A DNA stretch of 5,781 bases from an uncultured Clostridia bacterium (GCA_946410395.1 CAMKAE010000146.1:1-5781); one strand, 5' to 3'. Positions 1-5,754 are shown, numbered from the stretch's first letter. Notes: generated by a model from the letters alone, not told the origin. Program-made: numbers and translations.

Positions 1-31
1 CTTGACAACTTTATGTGCTGCGGGAACATAG

Positions 32-36
32 AGGAG
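32..36 (+). promoter_or_regulatory. Ribosome binding site of the integrase (supports the start at 46)
   Basis: AGGAG lies 9 bases before the ATG at 46. The in-frame ATG at 37 touches this motif directly and is too close to use it, and the in-frame ATG at 13 has no purine-rich motif visible in the few bases available. This favours the start at 46. The motif could also be chance, because the frame is open to the left edge. Confidence 0.5.
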
Positions 37-45
37 ATGAAACGA

Positions 46-978
46 ATGTACTCGTCTATGCCGCTGAAAGAATATATCAGAGTCTGGTTGGACACGTTCA
101 AAACCGGAGCTGTGAAACCGGCGACGCTGTCCAGACTAGAAACCTCTTTGACCGCGCTGGAAAACTATTCGATAGCAGAAAAGCCTATTGGCAACATTAC
201 GGCTTTCGATATTCAGCGCTACGTAAACGAGCTGACCGAAAACGGATACAGCTTGACGACGATAAAAAAACAGATGCGGATCGCCACGGCGCCTCTCAGG
301 CAGGCCGCCGCCATGCACTTCATTTCGGCTGATCCTTCTATCGGCGTTTATTTACCGTCGCAAGACAAAGTAAAAAAGCCGAAAAAAATAACCGCCCCAT
401 ACTCCGAAGAGGAGCAGAAGCGGCTATGGGAGACGATCAACACGTCAAATAAACCTGGCGCCAGTGCCATCGGACTCATGTTGGAAACTGGACTCAGAGT
501 CGGAGAAGCCTTGGCGCTCAGATGGAAGTACGTCGATTTGAACAGAAAGGCGATACGTGTCGAAGCGACGATTCTGAACCAGGCCGATAAAAAAAGGTCC
601 GTATTGCAGGAAAGTCCGAAGACGATTTCCAGCAAAAGGACCATACCGCTGACAAAAAAAGCAGAAGAAATACTGAAAAAACTAAAAGAGAAAGCAAAAA
701 CAGAATGGGTGTTTGAAACAAAGACGGGGGAGAGACTGAGCTATGAGGCGATGCGCTATCAAACGCTGACGATATGCAAAAACGCCGATGTGCCGTATCT
801 TGGTGAGCATGTGTTCCGCCACACATTCGCCACCAATTGCTACTACAACAACATCGACGTTAAGGTTTTGTCGAAGATCCTCGGCCACTCTGATGTAAAC
901 ATTACCTACAATATTTACATCAGTCTACGTGGTGATGGCTTCGACGAGATGTACAACGCGCTCAACAGTGTCAGCTGA
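46..978 (+). CDS. Tyrosine recombinase / site-specific integrase of a tRNA-borne element
   Basis: This is a phage- or ICE-type integrase that would cut and rejoin DNA at attachment sites through a covalent tyrosine-DNA link. With the start at 46 it has 310 residues. An N-terminal SAM-like core-binding domain spans about residues 6-105, and the catalytic domain about 117-300. The catalytic set is visible: Arg151 in TGLRVGE, a probable Lys192 in the PKT motif, His255 and Arg258 in HVFRH, His281 in LGH, and the likely nucleophile Tyr291 (Tyr288 is the alternative). Phage and Tn916-like integrases of about 380-400 residues carry an extra N-terminal arm-binding domain, which is not seen here. The frame is open to the left edge, so a longer protein cut by the window is possible; in-frame ATGs also occur at 13 and 37. 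The gene is much AT-richer than the uxa genes and ends 22 bases from a tRNA gene, as expected for the terminal gene of an integrated element. The family call is firm; the exact start is not. Confidence 0.93.
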   Translation: MYSSMPLKEYIRVWLDTFKTGAVKPATLSRLETSLTALENYSIAEKPIGNITAFDIQRYVNELTENGYSLTTIKKQMRIATAPLRQAAAMHFISADPSIGVYLPSQDKVKKPKKITAPYSEEEQKRLWETINTSNKPGASAIGLMLETGLRVGEALALRWKYVDLNRKAIRVEATILNQADKKRSVLQESPKTISSKRTIPLTKKAEEILKKLKEKAKTEWVFETKTGERLSYEAMRYQTLTICKNADVPYLGEHVFRHTFATNCYYNNIDVKVLSKILGHSDVNITYNIYISLRGDGFDEMYNALNSVS

Positions 979-996
979 AGAACCAGATTGTACATC
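948..996. repeat. 9-bp inverted repeat at the integrase 3' end
   Basis: GATGTACAA at 948-956 is the exact reverse complement of TTGTACATC at 988-996, with 31 bases between. The pair spans the integrase stop codon and reaches to within 4 bases of the tRNA 3' end. No T-tract follows, so it does not look like a terminator. It could be a recombinase or accessory-protein binding site beside the attachment site, or it could be chance. Confidence 0.35.
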
Positions 997-1000
997 GCAG

Positions 1001-1040
1001 CAGGGGCAGAAGGACTCGAACCCTCAACAAAGGTTTTGGA
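1001..1040. other. Probable attachment site (att) in the 3' half of tRNA-Trp
   Basis: Elements that integrate in tRNA genes usually recombine within the 3' part of the tRNA, from the anticodon or T loop to the 3' end, and bring a copy of that part so the tRNA stays whole. Here the integrase lies directly against the tRNA 3' end, and the AT-rich composition stops at this junction. The exact core cannot be set because the second copy would lie beyond the left edge. The interval given covers the tRNA from the anticodon to the discriminator base and is an inference. Confidence 0.45.
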
Positions 1041-1071
1041 GACCCACGTGTTACCATTACACCATGCCCCT
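1001..1071 (-). tRNA. tRNA-Trp (anticodon CCA)
   Basis: Read on the minus strand, all four arms fold. The acceptor stem is AGGGGCA with TGCCCCT (7 pairs) and the discriminator is G at 1001. The D arm is GTGT/ACAC around a 7-base loop containing GG. The anticodon loop is CTCCAAA with anticodon CCA at 1039-1037, and the T arm is GAGGG/CCTTC around TTCGAGT. The variable region has 4 bases and the total length is 71. The outermost anticodon-stem pair is a T-T mismatch, followed by a G-T pair. The 3' CCA is not encoded (the next bases read CTG), so it would be added by the CCA-adding enzyme. G as discriminator and CCA as anticodon agree with bacterial tRNA-Trp. A strong promoter lies upstream, and the 3' end faces the integrase gene. 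Confidence 0.95.
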
Positions 1072-1101
1072 ATGGCTTGCCGCCTCTCGGCGAACAAACG
1101 C

Positions 1102-1130
1102 AGTATATAAGATTTTTGTCCGTTTGTCAA
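1102..1130 (-). promoter_or_regulatory. Sigma-70-type promoter of tRNA-Trp
   Basis: On the minus strand TTGACA (1130-1125) is followed, after exactly 17 bases, by TATACT (1107-1102). This is near-perfect housekeeping consensus. Transcription would start near 1095, leaving about 24 bases of leader before the mature tRNA 5' end at 1071. The promoter lies on the chromosomal side, so element integration leaves it intact. Confidence 0.85.
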
Positions 1131-1144
1131 GGGCAAAACTTTCC

Positions 1145-1181
1145 TGCGCGCATTGACGATTTGCAAATCCCATTGTACAAT
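1145..1181. promoter_or_regulatory. Palindrome cluster over the uxaB promoter (putative operator)
   Basis: Three perfect palindromes follow each other: TGCGCGCA (1145-1152), GATTTGCAAATC (1158-1169) and ATTGTACAAT (1172-1181). The 12-bp one fills most of the -35/-10 spacer and the 10-bp one covers the -10 box. A dimeric repressor bound there would block RNA polymerase, which would fit induction by a hexuronate or a pathway intermediate. Neither sequence is a clear match to an operator I can name, and no regulator gene is in the window. Confidence 0.45.
1153..1181 (+). promoter_or_regulatory. Sigma-70-type promoter of the uxaB operon
   Basis: TTGACG (1153-1158) and TACAAT (1176-1181) are separated by 17 bases, a close match to the housekeeping consensus. 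Transcription should start near 1188, giving a leader of about 47 bases before the uxaB ATG at 1235. The promoter is back-to-back with the tRNA-Trp promoter, with 22 bases between the two -35 boxes. Its spacer and -10 region carry perfect palindromes (see the next entry), so it is probably regulated. Confidence 0.75.
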
Positions 1182-1196
1182 AGATATGGAAACATC

Positions 1197-1211
1197 CGGT
1201 CGGACAGACCG
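1197..1211 (+). repeat. Short hairpin in the uxaB leader
   Basis: CGGTC (1197-1201) and GACCG (1207-1211) form a 5-bp perfect inverted repeat around a 5-base loop, near the start of the predicted transcript and 8 bases before the GGAGG ribosome binding site (1220-1224). It could stabilise the 5' end of the mRNA. It is too small to be called a riboswitch or attenuator. Confidence 0.3.
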
Positions 1212-1234
1212 CGATAACGGGAGGAGTCATTGTT

Positions 1235-2704
1235 ATGGAAAAACTGAATGCGGTCATGGCCCCGGCGCCGAAGCGCCCGGTGAAGGTGATCCAGTTCGGC
1301 GAGGGAAATTTCCTGCGGGCGTTTGCGGACTGGATGATCGACATCGCCAACGAAAAGACGGACTTCAACGGCAGCATCGTGCTGGTGAAGCCCATCAACA
1401 TCGGCACGCTGTTCCCGGCCTTTAAAGAGCAGGATTACCGCTACACGGTGCTGCTGCGGGGCCTGGTGGACGGCAAGCCGGTGGAGCAGAGCCGGGTCGT
1501 CACCAGCGTCAGCGACGCGGTGGACTGCTACCAGTCCTATGACGCCTACGCCGCCTACGCGAAGTGCGAGAACCTGCGCTTTGTCATCTCCAACACCACC
1601 GAGGCGGGCATCGTCCTCGACGAGAGCGACCGCTTCGACCTCTGCCCGCCCAACACCTATCCGGGCAAGCTGACCAAGTTCCTCTTCGAGCGGGCCGAGG
1701 CCTTCGGCTACGCGCAGGACAAGGGCCTGATCATCCTGCCGGTGGAGCTCATCGACGACAACGGCATCGAACTCCGGCGCTGCGTGAAGGCCTTGGCGAA
1801 GCTGTGGAAGCTGGGCGAGCGCTTTGAGCAGTGGCTCGACACCGCCTGCACCTTCACCTCCACGCTGGTGGACCGCATCGTCACCGGCTATCCCCGCGGC
1901 GAGGATCAGGCCATCTGGGAAAAGCTGGGCTATGAGGACCGCATCCTGGTCACCGCCGAGCCCTTCGGCCTGTGGGTCATCGAGAGCGACCGTGACCTGA
2001 GCGCGGAGCTTCCGCTGCCCGCCTGCGGCCTGCCGGTGGTCTACACCGACAACCAGAAGCCCTACAAGCAGCGCAAGGTACGCATCCTCAACGGCGCGCA
2101 CACATCCTTTGTGCCCATGGCCTTCCAGTGCGGGCACGACATCGTTCTCCAGGCCATGAACGACGAGACGATCCGCACCTTCATGCAGAAGACTCTCTAC
2201 GACGAGGTGATCCCCACCCTGACGCTGCCGAAGGAGGACCTGACCGCCTTCGCCGAGGCCGTCACCGGACGCTTCGCCAACCCGTTCATCAAGCACCGCC
2301 TGCTGGACATCTGCCTGAACTGCGTCAGCAAGTGGCGGGCCCGCTGCCTGCCCTCTCTGCTGGGCTATGTGGAAAAGAACGGCGAACTGCCGCCGCACCT
2401 GACTTTCTCCATCGCGGCGATGATGAGCCTCTACCGGGGCGGCACCCTCTGCGAGGGCAAGCTCGCCTGCAAGCGGGGCGAGGAGGCCTACACCCTCCAG
2501 GATGACCCGGCGGTGCTGAAGTTCTTCGCCGAGTCCGGCGACATGGCCCCCGCGGAGCAGGTGAACGCCTTCCTGTCGAACGAAGCCTTCTTCGGCCAGG
2601 ACCTGACGAAGATCCCGGGCCTGGCGGCGTACGTCACCGGCGCGCTGACCGACATCCTGGACAAGGGCATGCAGGCGGTCGTGGCGGAGCGCTTCGGCGC
2701 CTGA
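1235..2704 (+). CDS. uxaB: Tagaturonate reductase (altronate oxidoreductase) UxaB
   Basis: This cytoplasmic enzyme reduces D-tagaturonate to D-altronate with NADH (EC 1.1.1.58), the second step of galacturonate breakdown. It has 489 residues, against 483 recalled for E. coli UxaB, and follows that protein closely. The N-terminal nucleotide-binding motif QFGEGNFLRAF is at residues 20-30, followed by SNTTEAGI (119-126) and VDRIVTGYP (212-220). The C-terminal domain holds the polyol-dehydrogenase catalytic motif: Lys281, Asn286 and His289, with the spacing of Lys295/Asn300/His303 in mannitol 2-dehydrogenase. GGAGG (1220-1224) lies 10 bases before the ATG. It is the first gene of the operon, behind a strong and apparently regulated promoter, and uxaA follows downstream. 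The related fructuronate reductase UxuB is the main alternative, but the QFGEGNFLRAF and SNTTEAGI stretches and the linkage to uxaA point to UxaB. The gene looks intact. Confidence 0.95.
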   Translation: MEKLNAVMAPAPKRPVKVIQFGEGNFLRAFADWMIDIANEKTDFNGSIVLVKPINIGTLFPAFKEQDYRYTVLLRGLVDGKPVEQSRVVTSVSDAVDCYQSYDAYAAYAKCENLRFVISNTTEAGIVLDESDRFDLCPPNTYPGKLTKFLFERAEAFGYAQDKGLIILPVELIDDNGIELRRCVKALAKLWKLGERFEQWLDTACTFTSTLVDRIVTGYPRGEDQAIWEKLGYEDRILVTAEPFGLWVIESDRDLSAELPLPACGLPVVYTDNQKPYKQRKVRILNGAHTSFVPMAFQCGHDIVLQAMNDETIRTFMQKTLYDEVIPTLTLPKEDLTAFAEAVTGRFANPFIKHRLLDICLNCVSKWRARCLPSLLGYVEKNGELPPHLTFSIAAMMSLYRGGTLCEGKLACKRGEEAYTLQDDPAVLKFFAESGDMAPAEQVNAFLSNEAFFGQDLTKIPGLAAYVTGALTDILDKGMQAVVAERFGA

Positions 2705-2759
2705 GAGACTCCCGAACCGACAGACAGAACCGGCACAAGACGAAGGAGGGAAACTCGCC

Positions 2760-3449
2760 ATGACACGGATCGGAACAAAACGCACGCGCATGATGCTCTT
2801 CCTCTTCGCATTGATCCTGACCGCTCAGCTCTTTGCCGCCACAGCCTTGGCCGCTGACCTGGAGCTGCTCCACAACCTCCCCGGCGAGTGGTTTGCCGCC
2901 GGCCTGGAGGTGGAGCGGGAAGGCGAGACGCCCTGGCTGGCGGATCTGTTCCTCACGCTGGAGGAGAGCGGGGACATGGAGCTGGTCATCTACAACGACA
3001 GCGGCGACTGCGTCAACACCTTCAGCGGGACCTGGTCTTCCGAGTATTATTCGGAGGAAATGGACCGACTGCTCCTGGAATTCGATTATGCCGAGGATCC
3101 CTTCGTCTATAACATCTATTCCGAGGCCGGGGTGGAGAACAACGTCCACCGCACCTGGCTGATCCTGGAGGAGACGGAGCACGAGGAGCAGACCCCCTTC
3201 GAGCGCTATTTCGAGTTTGACGGCATGTCCTTCTGCCGGGAGAAAGGCCCCGACATGCGAGTCGTCAACTGCGACAGCTGGGTTTCGCTGCGGGCGGATC
3301 CGTCCACCTCGGCCAGGCGCATCACGAAGGTGCCGCTGGGCGCGCTGGTCTTCACCTACGGGCAGATCGACGACTTTACCTACTGCGTGTATGAGAACGA
3401 GGACCAGGCTGGGTTCATCCTGACCCGGTATCTGGAGCCCATTGAATGA
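2760..3449 (+). CDS. Secreted protein with C-terminal SH3-like domain, function unknown
   Basis: A 229-residue protein that I cannot name. A Sec signal peptide is clear: basic residues 3-10, a hydrophobic core at about 11-27, and an ALA-A cleavage site near residues 31/32. There is no lipobox cysteine, so it should be released or held at the cell surface non-covalently. Residues 33-160 form an acidic, strand-rich region beginning LPGEW and containing a GTW motif, reminiscent of small lipocalin-like beta-barrels. That comparison is inference only. Residues 166-229 resemble a bacterial SH3 domain, with the typical VSLRADPST(S)ARRI...VPLGALV start and a GFILTRYLE end; such domains often bind cell wall or peptides. 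AGGAGG (2744-2749) lies 10 bases before the ATG. The gene sits 55 bases after uxaB and 32 bases before the chosen uxaA start, so it is probably co-transcribed with them. A role in pectin or galacturonate use is possible but nothing in the sequence shows it. Confidence 0.85.
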   Translation: MTRIGTKRTRMMLFLFALILTAQLFAATALAADLELLHNLPGEWFAAGLEVEREGETPWLADLFLTLEESGDMELVIYNDSGDCVNTFSGTWSSEYYSEEMDRLLLEFDYAEDPFVYNIYSEAGVENNVHRTWLILEETEHEEQTPFERYFEFDGMSFCREKGPDMRVVNCDSWVSLRADPSTSARRITKVPLGALVFTYGQIDDFTYCVYENEDQAGFILTRYLEPIE

Positions 3450-3468
3450 CCGGAGAGCCGGAAACCAC

Positions 3469-3474
3469 GGAGGT
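3469..3474 (+). promoter_or_regulatory. Ribosome binding site deciding the uxaA start
   Basis: GGAGGT lies 7 bases before the ATG at 3482. The frame also has an ATG at 3446 that overlaps the previous stop codon (ATGA), but from 3482 the protein begins just as E. coli UxaA does, with DNVAVAL reached after about ten residues. The 12 extra residues from 3446 have no counterpart there. Confidence 0.75.
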
Positions 3475-3481
3475 GCATTCC

Positions 3482-4966
3482 ATGAACGATCTGCTGCGCA
3501 TCACCCCCCGGGACAACGTGGCTGTTGCCCTGCGGGCCCTGGCCGCCGGCGAGACCGTCAGCGCGGACGGGCTTTCCCTGACGCTCAGGACCGACGTGCC
3601 CGCCGGACACAAGGCGGCCCTCACGGACCTGAAGGCCGGCGAGCATGTCATCAAATACGGCTATCCAATCGGCTACGCGAAGGAGGACATCCCCGCGGGA
3701 AGCCATGTGCATGTCCACAACCTGCACACCCTGCTCTCCGGGGAGCTGACCTATGAGTATCACCCCGTCGCGGCGGAGGACAAAACGGAAGCGCCCCGCA
3801 CCTTCATGGGCTATCCCCGCCGGGACGGCCGCGTGGGCGTGCGCAACGACCTGGTGATCCTGCCCACGGTGGGCTGCGTCAACGACGTGGCCCGCGCCCT
3901 GGAGCGGGACGCGCAGTGCCTTGCCGGGGAGGGCGTGGAGAAGGTCTACTGCTTCTCCCACCCCTACGGCTGCTCGCAGATGAGCGAGGACCAGGAGAAC
4001 ACCCGGCGGATCCTGGCAGACCTGGCCACACACCCCAACTTCGGCGGCGTGCTGGTGCTGGGCCTGGGCTGCGAGAACAGCGGCGTGGACATCCTGAAGG
4101 GCTACATGGGTGCGTGGGATGAGCGCCGCGTTCGCTTCCTCGTCTGCCAGCAGGTCGAGGACGAGCACGAGGCCGGCATGGCCCTGCTCAGAGAGCTGGC
4201 GGAGAACATGCGGGCGGAGAAACGGGTGCCCTGTCCGGCCTCGAAGCTGATCATCGGCATGAAGTGCGGCGGCAGCGACGGCTTCTCCGGCATCACCGCC
4301 AACCCGACCATCGGTGGTTTCTCCGACCGGCTCATCGCCCAGGGTGGCGCCACCATCCTGACGGAAGTGCCGGAGATGTTCGGCGCTGAGACCATCCTGA
4401 TGGCCCGGGCGGAAAACGAGGAGGTCTTTGAGAAGACCGTCTCCCTGATCAACGACTTCAAGCGCTACTTTGAGGAGCACCACCAGACGATCTACGAGAA
4501 TCCGTCCCCGGGCAACAAGGCCGGCGGGATCTCGACCCTGGAGGACAAAGCGCTGGGCTGCACGCAGAAGAGCGGCTTTGCGACGGTGCGCGACGTGCTT
4601 CGCTACGGCGAGCAGGTGAAAAAACCCGGGCTGAACCTCCTGTCCGCCCCGGGCAACGACATGGTGGCCGCCACGGCCGTGGCCGCCGCCGGCGCGCAGA
4701 TCGTGCTGTTCTCCACCGGCCGCGGCACGCCCTTTGCCTGCCCGGTCCCCACGGTGAAGATCGCCTCCAACACGCCCCTGGCGCAGAAGAAAAAGAACTG
4801 GATCGACTTTGACGCCGGCCGCCTGCTTTCGGAGGGTATCCCCCTGCCGCAGCTGGCCGAGGAGCTGATGACGCTGGTGCTGAAGGTGGCGAGCGGACAG
4901 GACGTCTGCTCGGAGCGCAACGGCTTCCACGATCTGGCCATCTTCAAGACCGGCGTGACCCTGTGA
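3482..4966 (+). CDS. uxaA: Altronate dehydratase UxaA
   Basis: This enzyme removes water from D-altronate to give 2-keto-3-deoxygluconate (EC 4.2.1.7), using the product of UxaB next in the pathway. It has 494 residues, against 495 recalled for E. coli UxaA, and is alike along its whole length. An N-terminal SAF-type domain spans about residues 1-90 (DNVAVAL at 11-17, VIKYG, HVHVHN). The large altronate/galactarate dehydratase domain follows. Conserved cysteine and acidic motifs are in place: TVGCVN (129-134), HPYGCSQ (160-166), GLGCEN (194-199) and KCGGSDG (261-267). These probably include ligands of the metal this family needs (iron or manganese in studied members). NPSPGNKAGG, LLSAPGND and FSTGRGTP are also present, and the C-terminus IFKTGVTL matches the family end. 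It is the last gene of the operon, with a hairpin terminator just after the stop. D-galactarate dehydratase is a relative, but the neighbour uxaB and the close likeness favour altronate. Confidence 0.96.
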   Translation: MNDLLRITPRDNVAVALRALAAGETVSADGLSLTLRTDVPAGHKAALTDLKAGEHVIKYGYPIGYAKEDIPAGSHVHVHNLHTLLSGELTYEYHPVAAEDKTEAPRTFMGYPRRDGRVGVRNDLVILPTVGCVNDVARALERDAQCLAGEGVEKVYCFSHPYGCSQMSEDQENTRRILADLATHPNFGGVLVLGLGCENSGVDILKGYMGAWDERRVRFLVCQQVEDEHEAGMALLRELAENMRAEKRVPCPASKLIIGMKCGGSDGFSGITANPTIGGFSDRLIAQGGATILTEVPEMFGAETILMARAENEEVFEKTVSLINDFKRYFEEHHQTIYENPSPGNKAGGISTLEDKALGCTQKSGFATVRDVLRYGEQVKKPGLNLLSAPGNDMVAATAVAAAGAQIVLFSTGRGTPFACPVPTVKIASNTPLAQKKKNWIDFDAGRLLSEGIPLPQLAEELMTLVLKVASGQDVCSERNGFHDLAIFKTGVTL

Positions 4967-4973
4967 TCCCACG

Positions 4974-5014
4974 CAAAAGGCACCTTGCCCTCACGGACAG
5001 GGTGCCTGCTTTTG
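4974..5014. terminator. Bidirectional intrinsic terminator between uxaA and the convergent membrane gene
   Basis: AGGCACC (4978-4984) pairs with GGTGCCT (5001-5007). The stem extends through AAA/TTT and a C-G pair after a 2-base bulge, so A-rich sequence precedes and TTTT (5010-5013) follows. The inner loop has 16 bases, in which CCCT and AGGG offer an alternative pairing. The hairpin starts 7 bases after the uxaA stop and ends 13 bases before the stop of the opposite gene. The A-tract on one side and T-tract on the other let it act in both directions, although the T-tract of four is short. Confidence 0.75.
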
Positions 5015-5027
5015 ATCGGGTCGGTAT

Positions 5028-5684
5028 TCAGCCGTTGTCGGAAGCTTTCGCCGCGCGCAGGAACATGCACATCATCCACACGTACATCACGGTCTTGGGC
5101 AGCATCAGCATGCCGATCATGGGGTGGACGTGGGCGAAGAGGACCACCGGGAGGTAGAACAGGAAGCTGAGGATCACCGCCAGCCAGAGCCGTTTGTACA
5201 CCGCGTCCTTCGGCCCGTACTGCCGCCACAGCAGCACCGCAAGCGTCCCCAGGGCGACGAAGGGAATGTTGCGGATGATCCCCCACAGCAGGGGGCTTTC
5301 GCCCGAGAACCAGTCGTTCTCCGGGAAGCAGCACAGCACGATGCGGATGGCCGCCAGGCCGATGATGTACTTCCAGATGCCCTTTTCGCCCTGCACGCCG
5401 AAATGGTCCCGGCGGTAGAGGTCGAGCAGGACATAGAAAACCGTCATGGTGATGGAAGTCACCGCCGTGCCGAAGCCCAGGGCCGCGGTGAGGTCCGCTC
5501 CCGGCATGAAGGCGCGCATTACCCGGGGCACCAGATGGAAGGCGTCGCCCAGGCCCAGCACCAGGCAGGCCAGGCCGGAGAGGAAGCAGGCGGGCTTCTC
5601 CTTCCTTCTGCGCAGCAGGGCGATGCCCGCGGCGATGGCAAAGACCAGATAGGCAACCTCAAAGACGGCTTCCGCGTATTTCAT
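5028..5684 (-). CDS. Seven-helix integral membrane protein, function unknown
   Basis: A 218-residue protein I do not recognise. Seven hydrophobic segments are visible at about residues 7-24, 32-53, 64-90, 103-120, 131-153, 165-184 and 188-210. Basic residues fall after helices 1, 3, 5 and 7 (RRRK at 25-28, RR at 91-92, R154/K159/K164, R210/K213), which predicts an outside N-terminus and an inside C-terminus. Polar residues stand in or next to helices: GDAFH at 46-50, HVHP at 185-188 and PKT at 196-198. These could bind a ligand, metal or proton, but this is inference. No signalling, kinase or transporter domain is attached, so it may be a small sensor, transporter subunit or enzyme. AGGAGG (5697-5692) lies 7 bases before the ATG, and an extended -10 promoter lies upstream. 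The gene converges on uxaA and shares its terminator, so it is a separate transcription unit. Confidence 0.88.
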   Translation of the reverse strand: MKYAEAVFEVAYLVFAIAAGIALLRRRKEKPACFLSGLACLVLGLGDAFHLVPRVMRAFMPGADLTAALGFGTAVTSITMTVFYVLLDLYRRDHFGVQGEKGIWKYIIGLAAIRIVLCCFPENDWFSGESPLLWGIIRNIPFVALGTLAVLLWRQYGPKDAVYKRLWLAVILSFLFYLPVVLFAHVHPMIGMLMLPKTVMYVWMMCMFLRAAKASDNG

Positions 5685-5710
5685 GGGGATTCCTCCTGTC
5701 AGGGACCGAT

Positions 5711-5754
5711 AACCGGAGCGGTTCCGCCGTGATTATAGCACAGGAACCGGTGCC
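5711..5754. repeat. GGTTCC/GGAACC repeats around the -10 box (putative operator)
   Basis: CGGTTCC (5719-5725) and GGAACCG (5743-5749) are a perfect 7-bp inverted repeat placed symmetrically around the -10 box, 24 bases centre to centre. AACCG (5711-5715) with CGGTT (5719-5723) makes a second small inverted repeat, and 5743-5754 is a 12-bp palindrome with one mismatched pair. The arrangement suggests a protein binding site that overlaps the start of transcription. Confidence 0.4.

Noticed and set aside
2..32. TTGACA at 2-7 as -35 box of an integrase promoter
   Set aside because: No acceptable -10 box follows at 16-18 bases (AACATA at 17 matches two of six), and the frame may simply be coding there.
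2711..2733. GAACCG direct repeat after uxaB
   Set aside because: Two 6-bp copies 13 bases apart in GC-rich DNA are easily chance, and no hairpin or T-tract makes a terminator here.
1127..2791. 554-codon open frame on the minus strand opposite uxaB
   Set aside because: It is a shadow of uxaB in GC-rich DNA: low-complexity Arg/Ala/Val/Gly/Leu-rich translation, no recognisable motif, and it runs over the uxaB promoter. The plus-strand UxaB likeness is decisive.
3446..3481. ATG at 3446 overlapping the previous stop (ATGA) as uxaA start
   Set aside because: It adds 12 residues without a counterpart in UxaA. The ATG at 3482 has GGAGGT at the right distance and matches the family N-terminus.
3380..4972. 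530-codon open frame on the minus strand opposite uxaA
   Set aside because: Same reason: biased composition rich in His, Gly, Val and Gln, no family likeness, and complete overlap with a clear UxaA.
5124..5732. 202-codon plus-strand frame opposite the membrane protein
   Set aside because: It is rich in Gln, Glu, Arg and His without a fold signature and covers the opposite gene's promoter and ribosome binding site. The minus-strand frame has seven clean helices and a good start.
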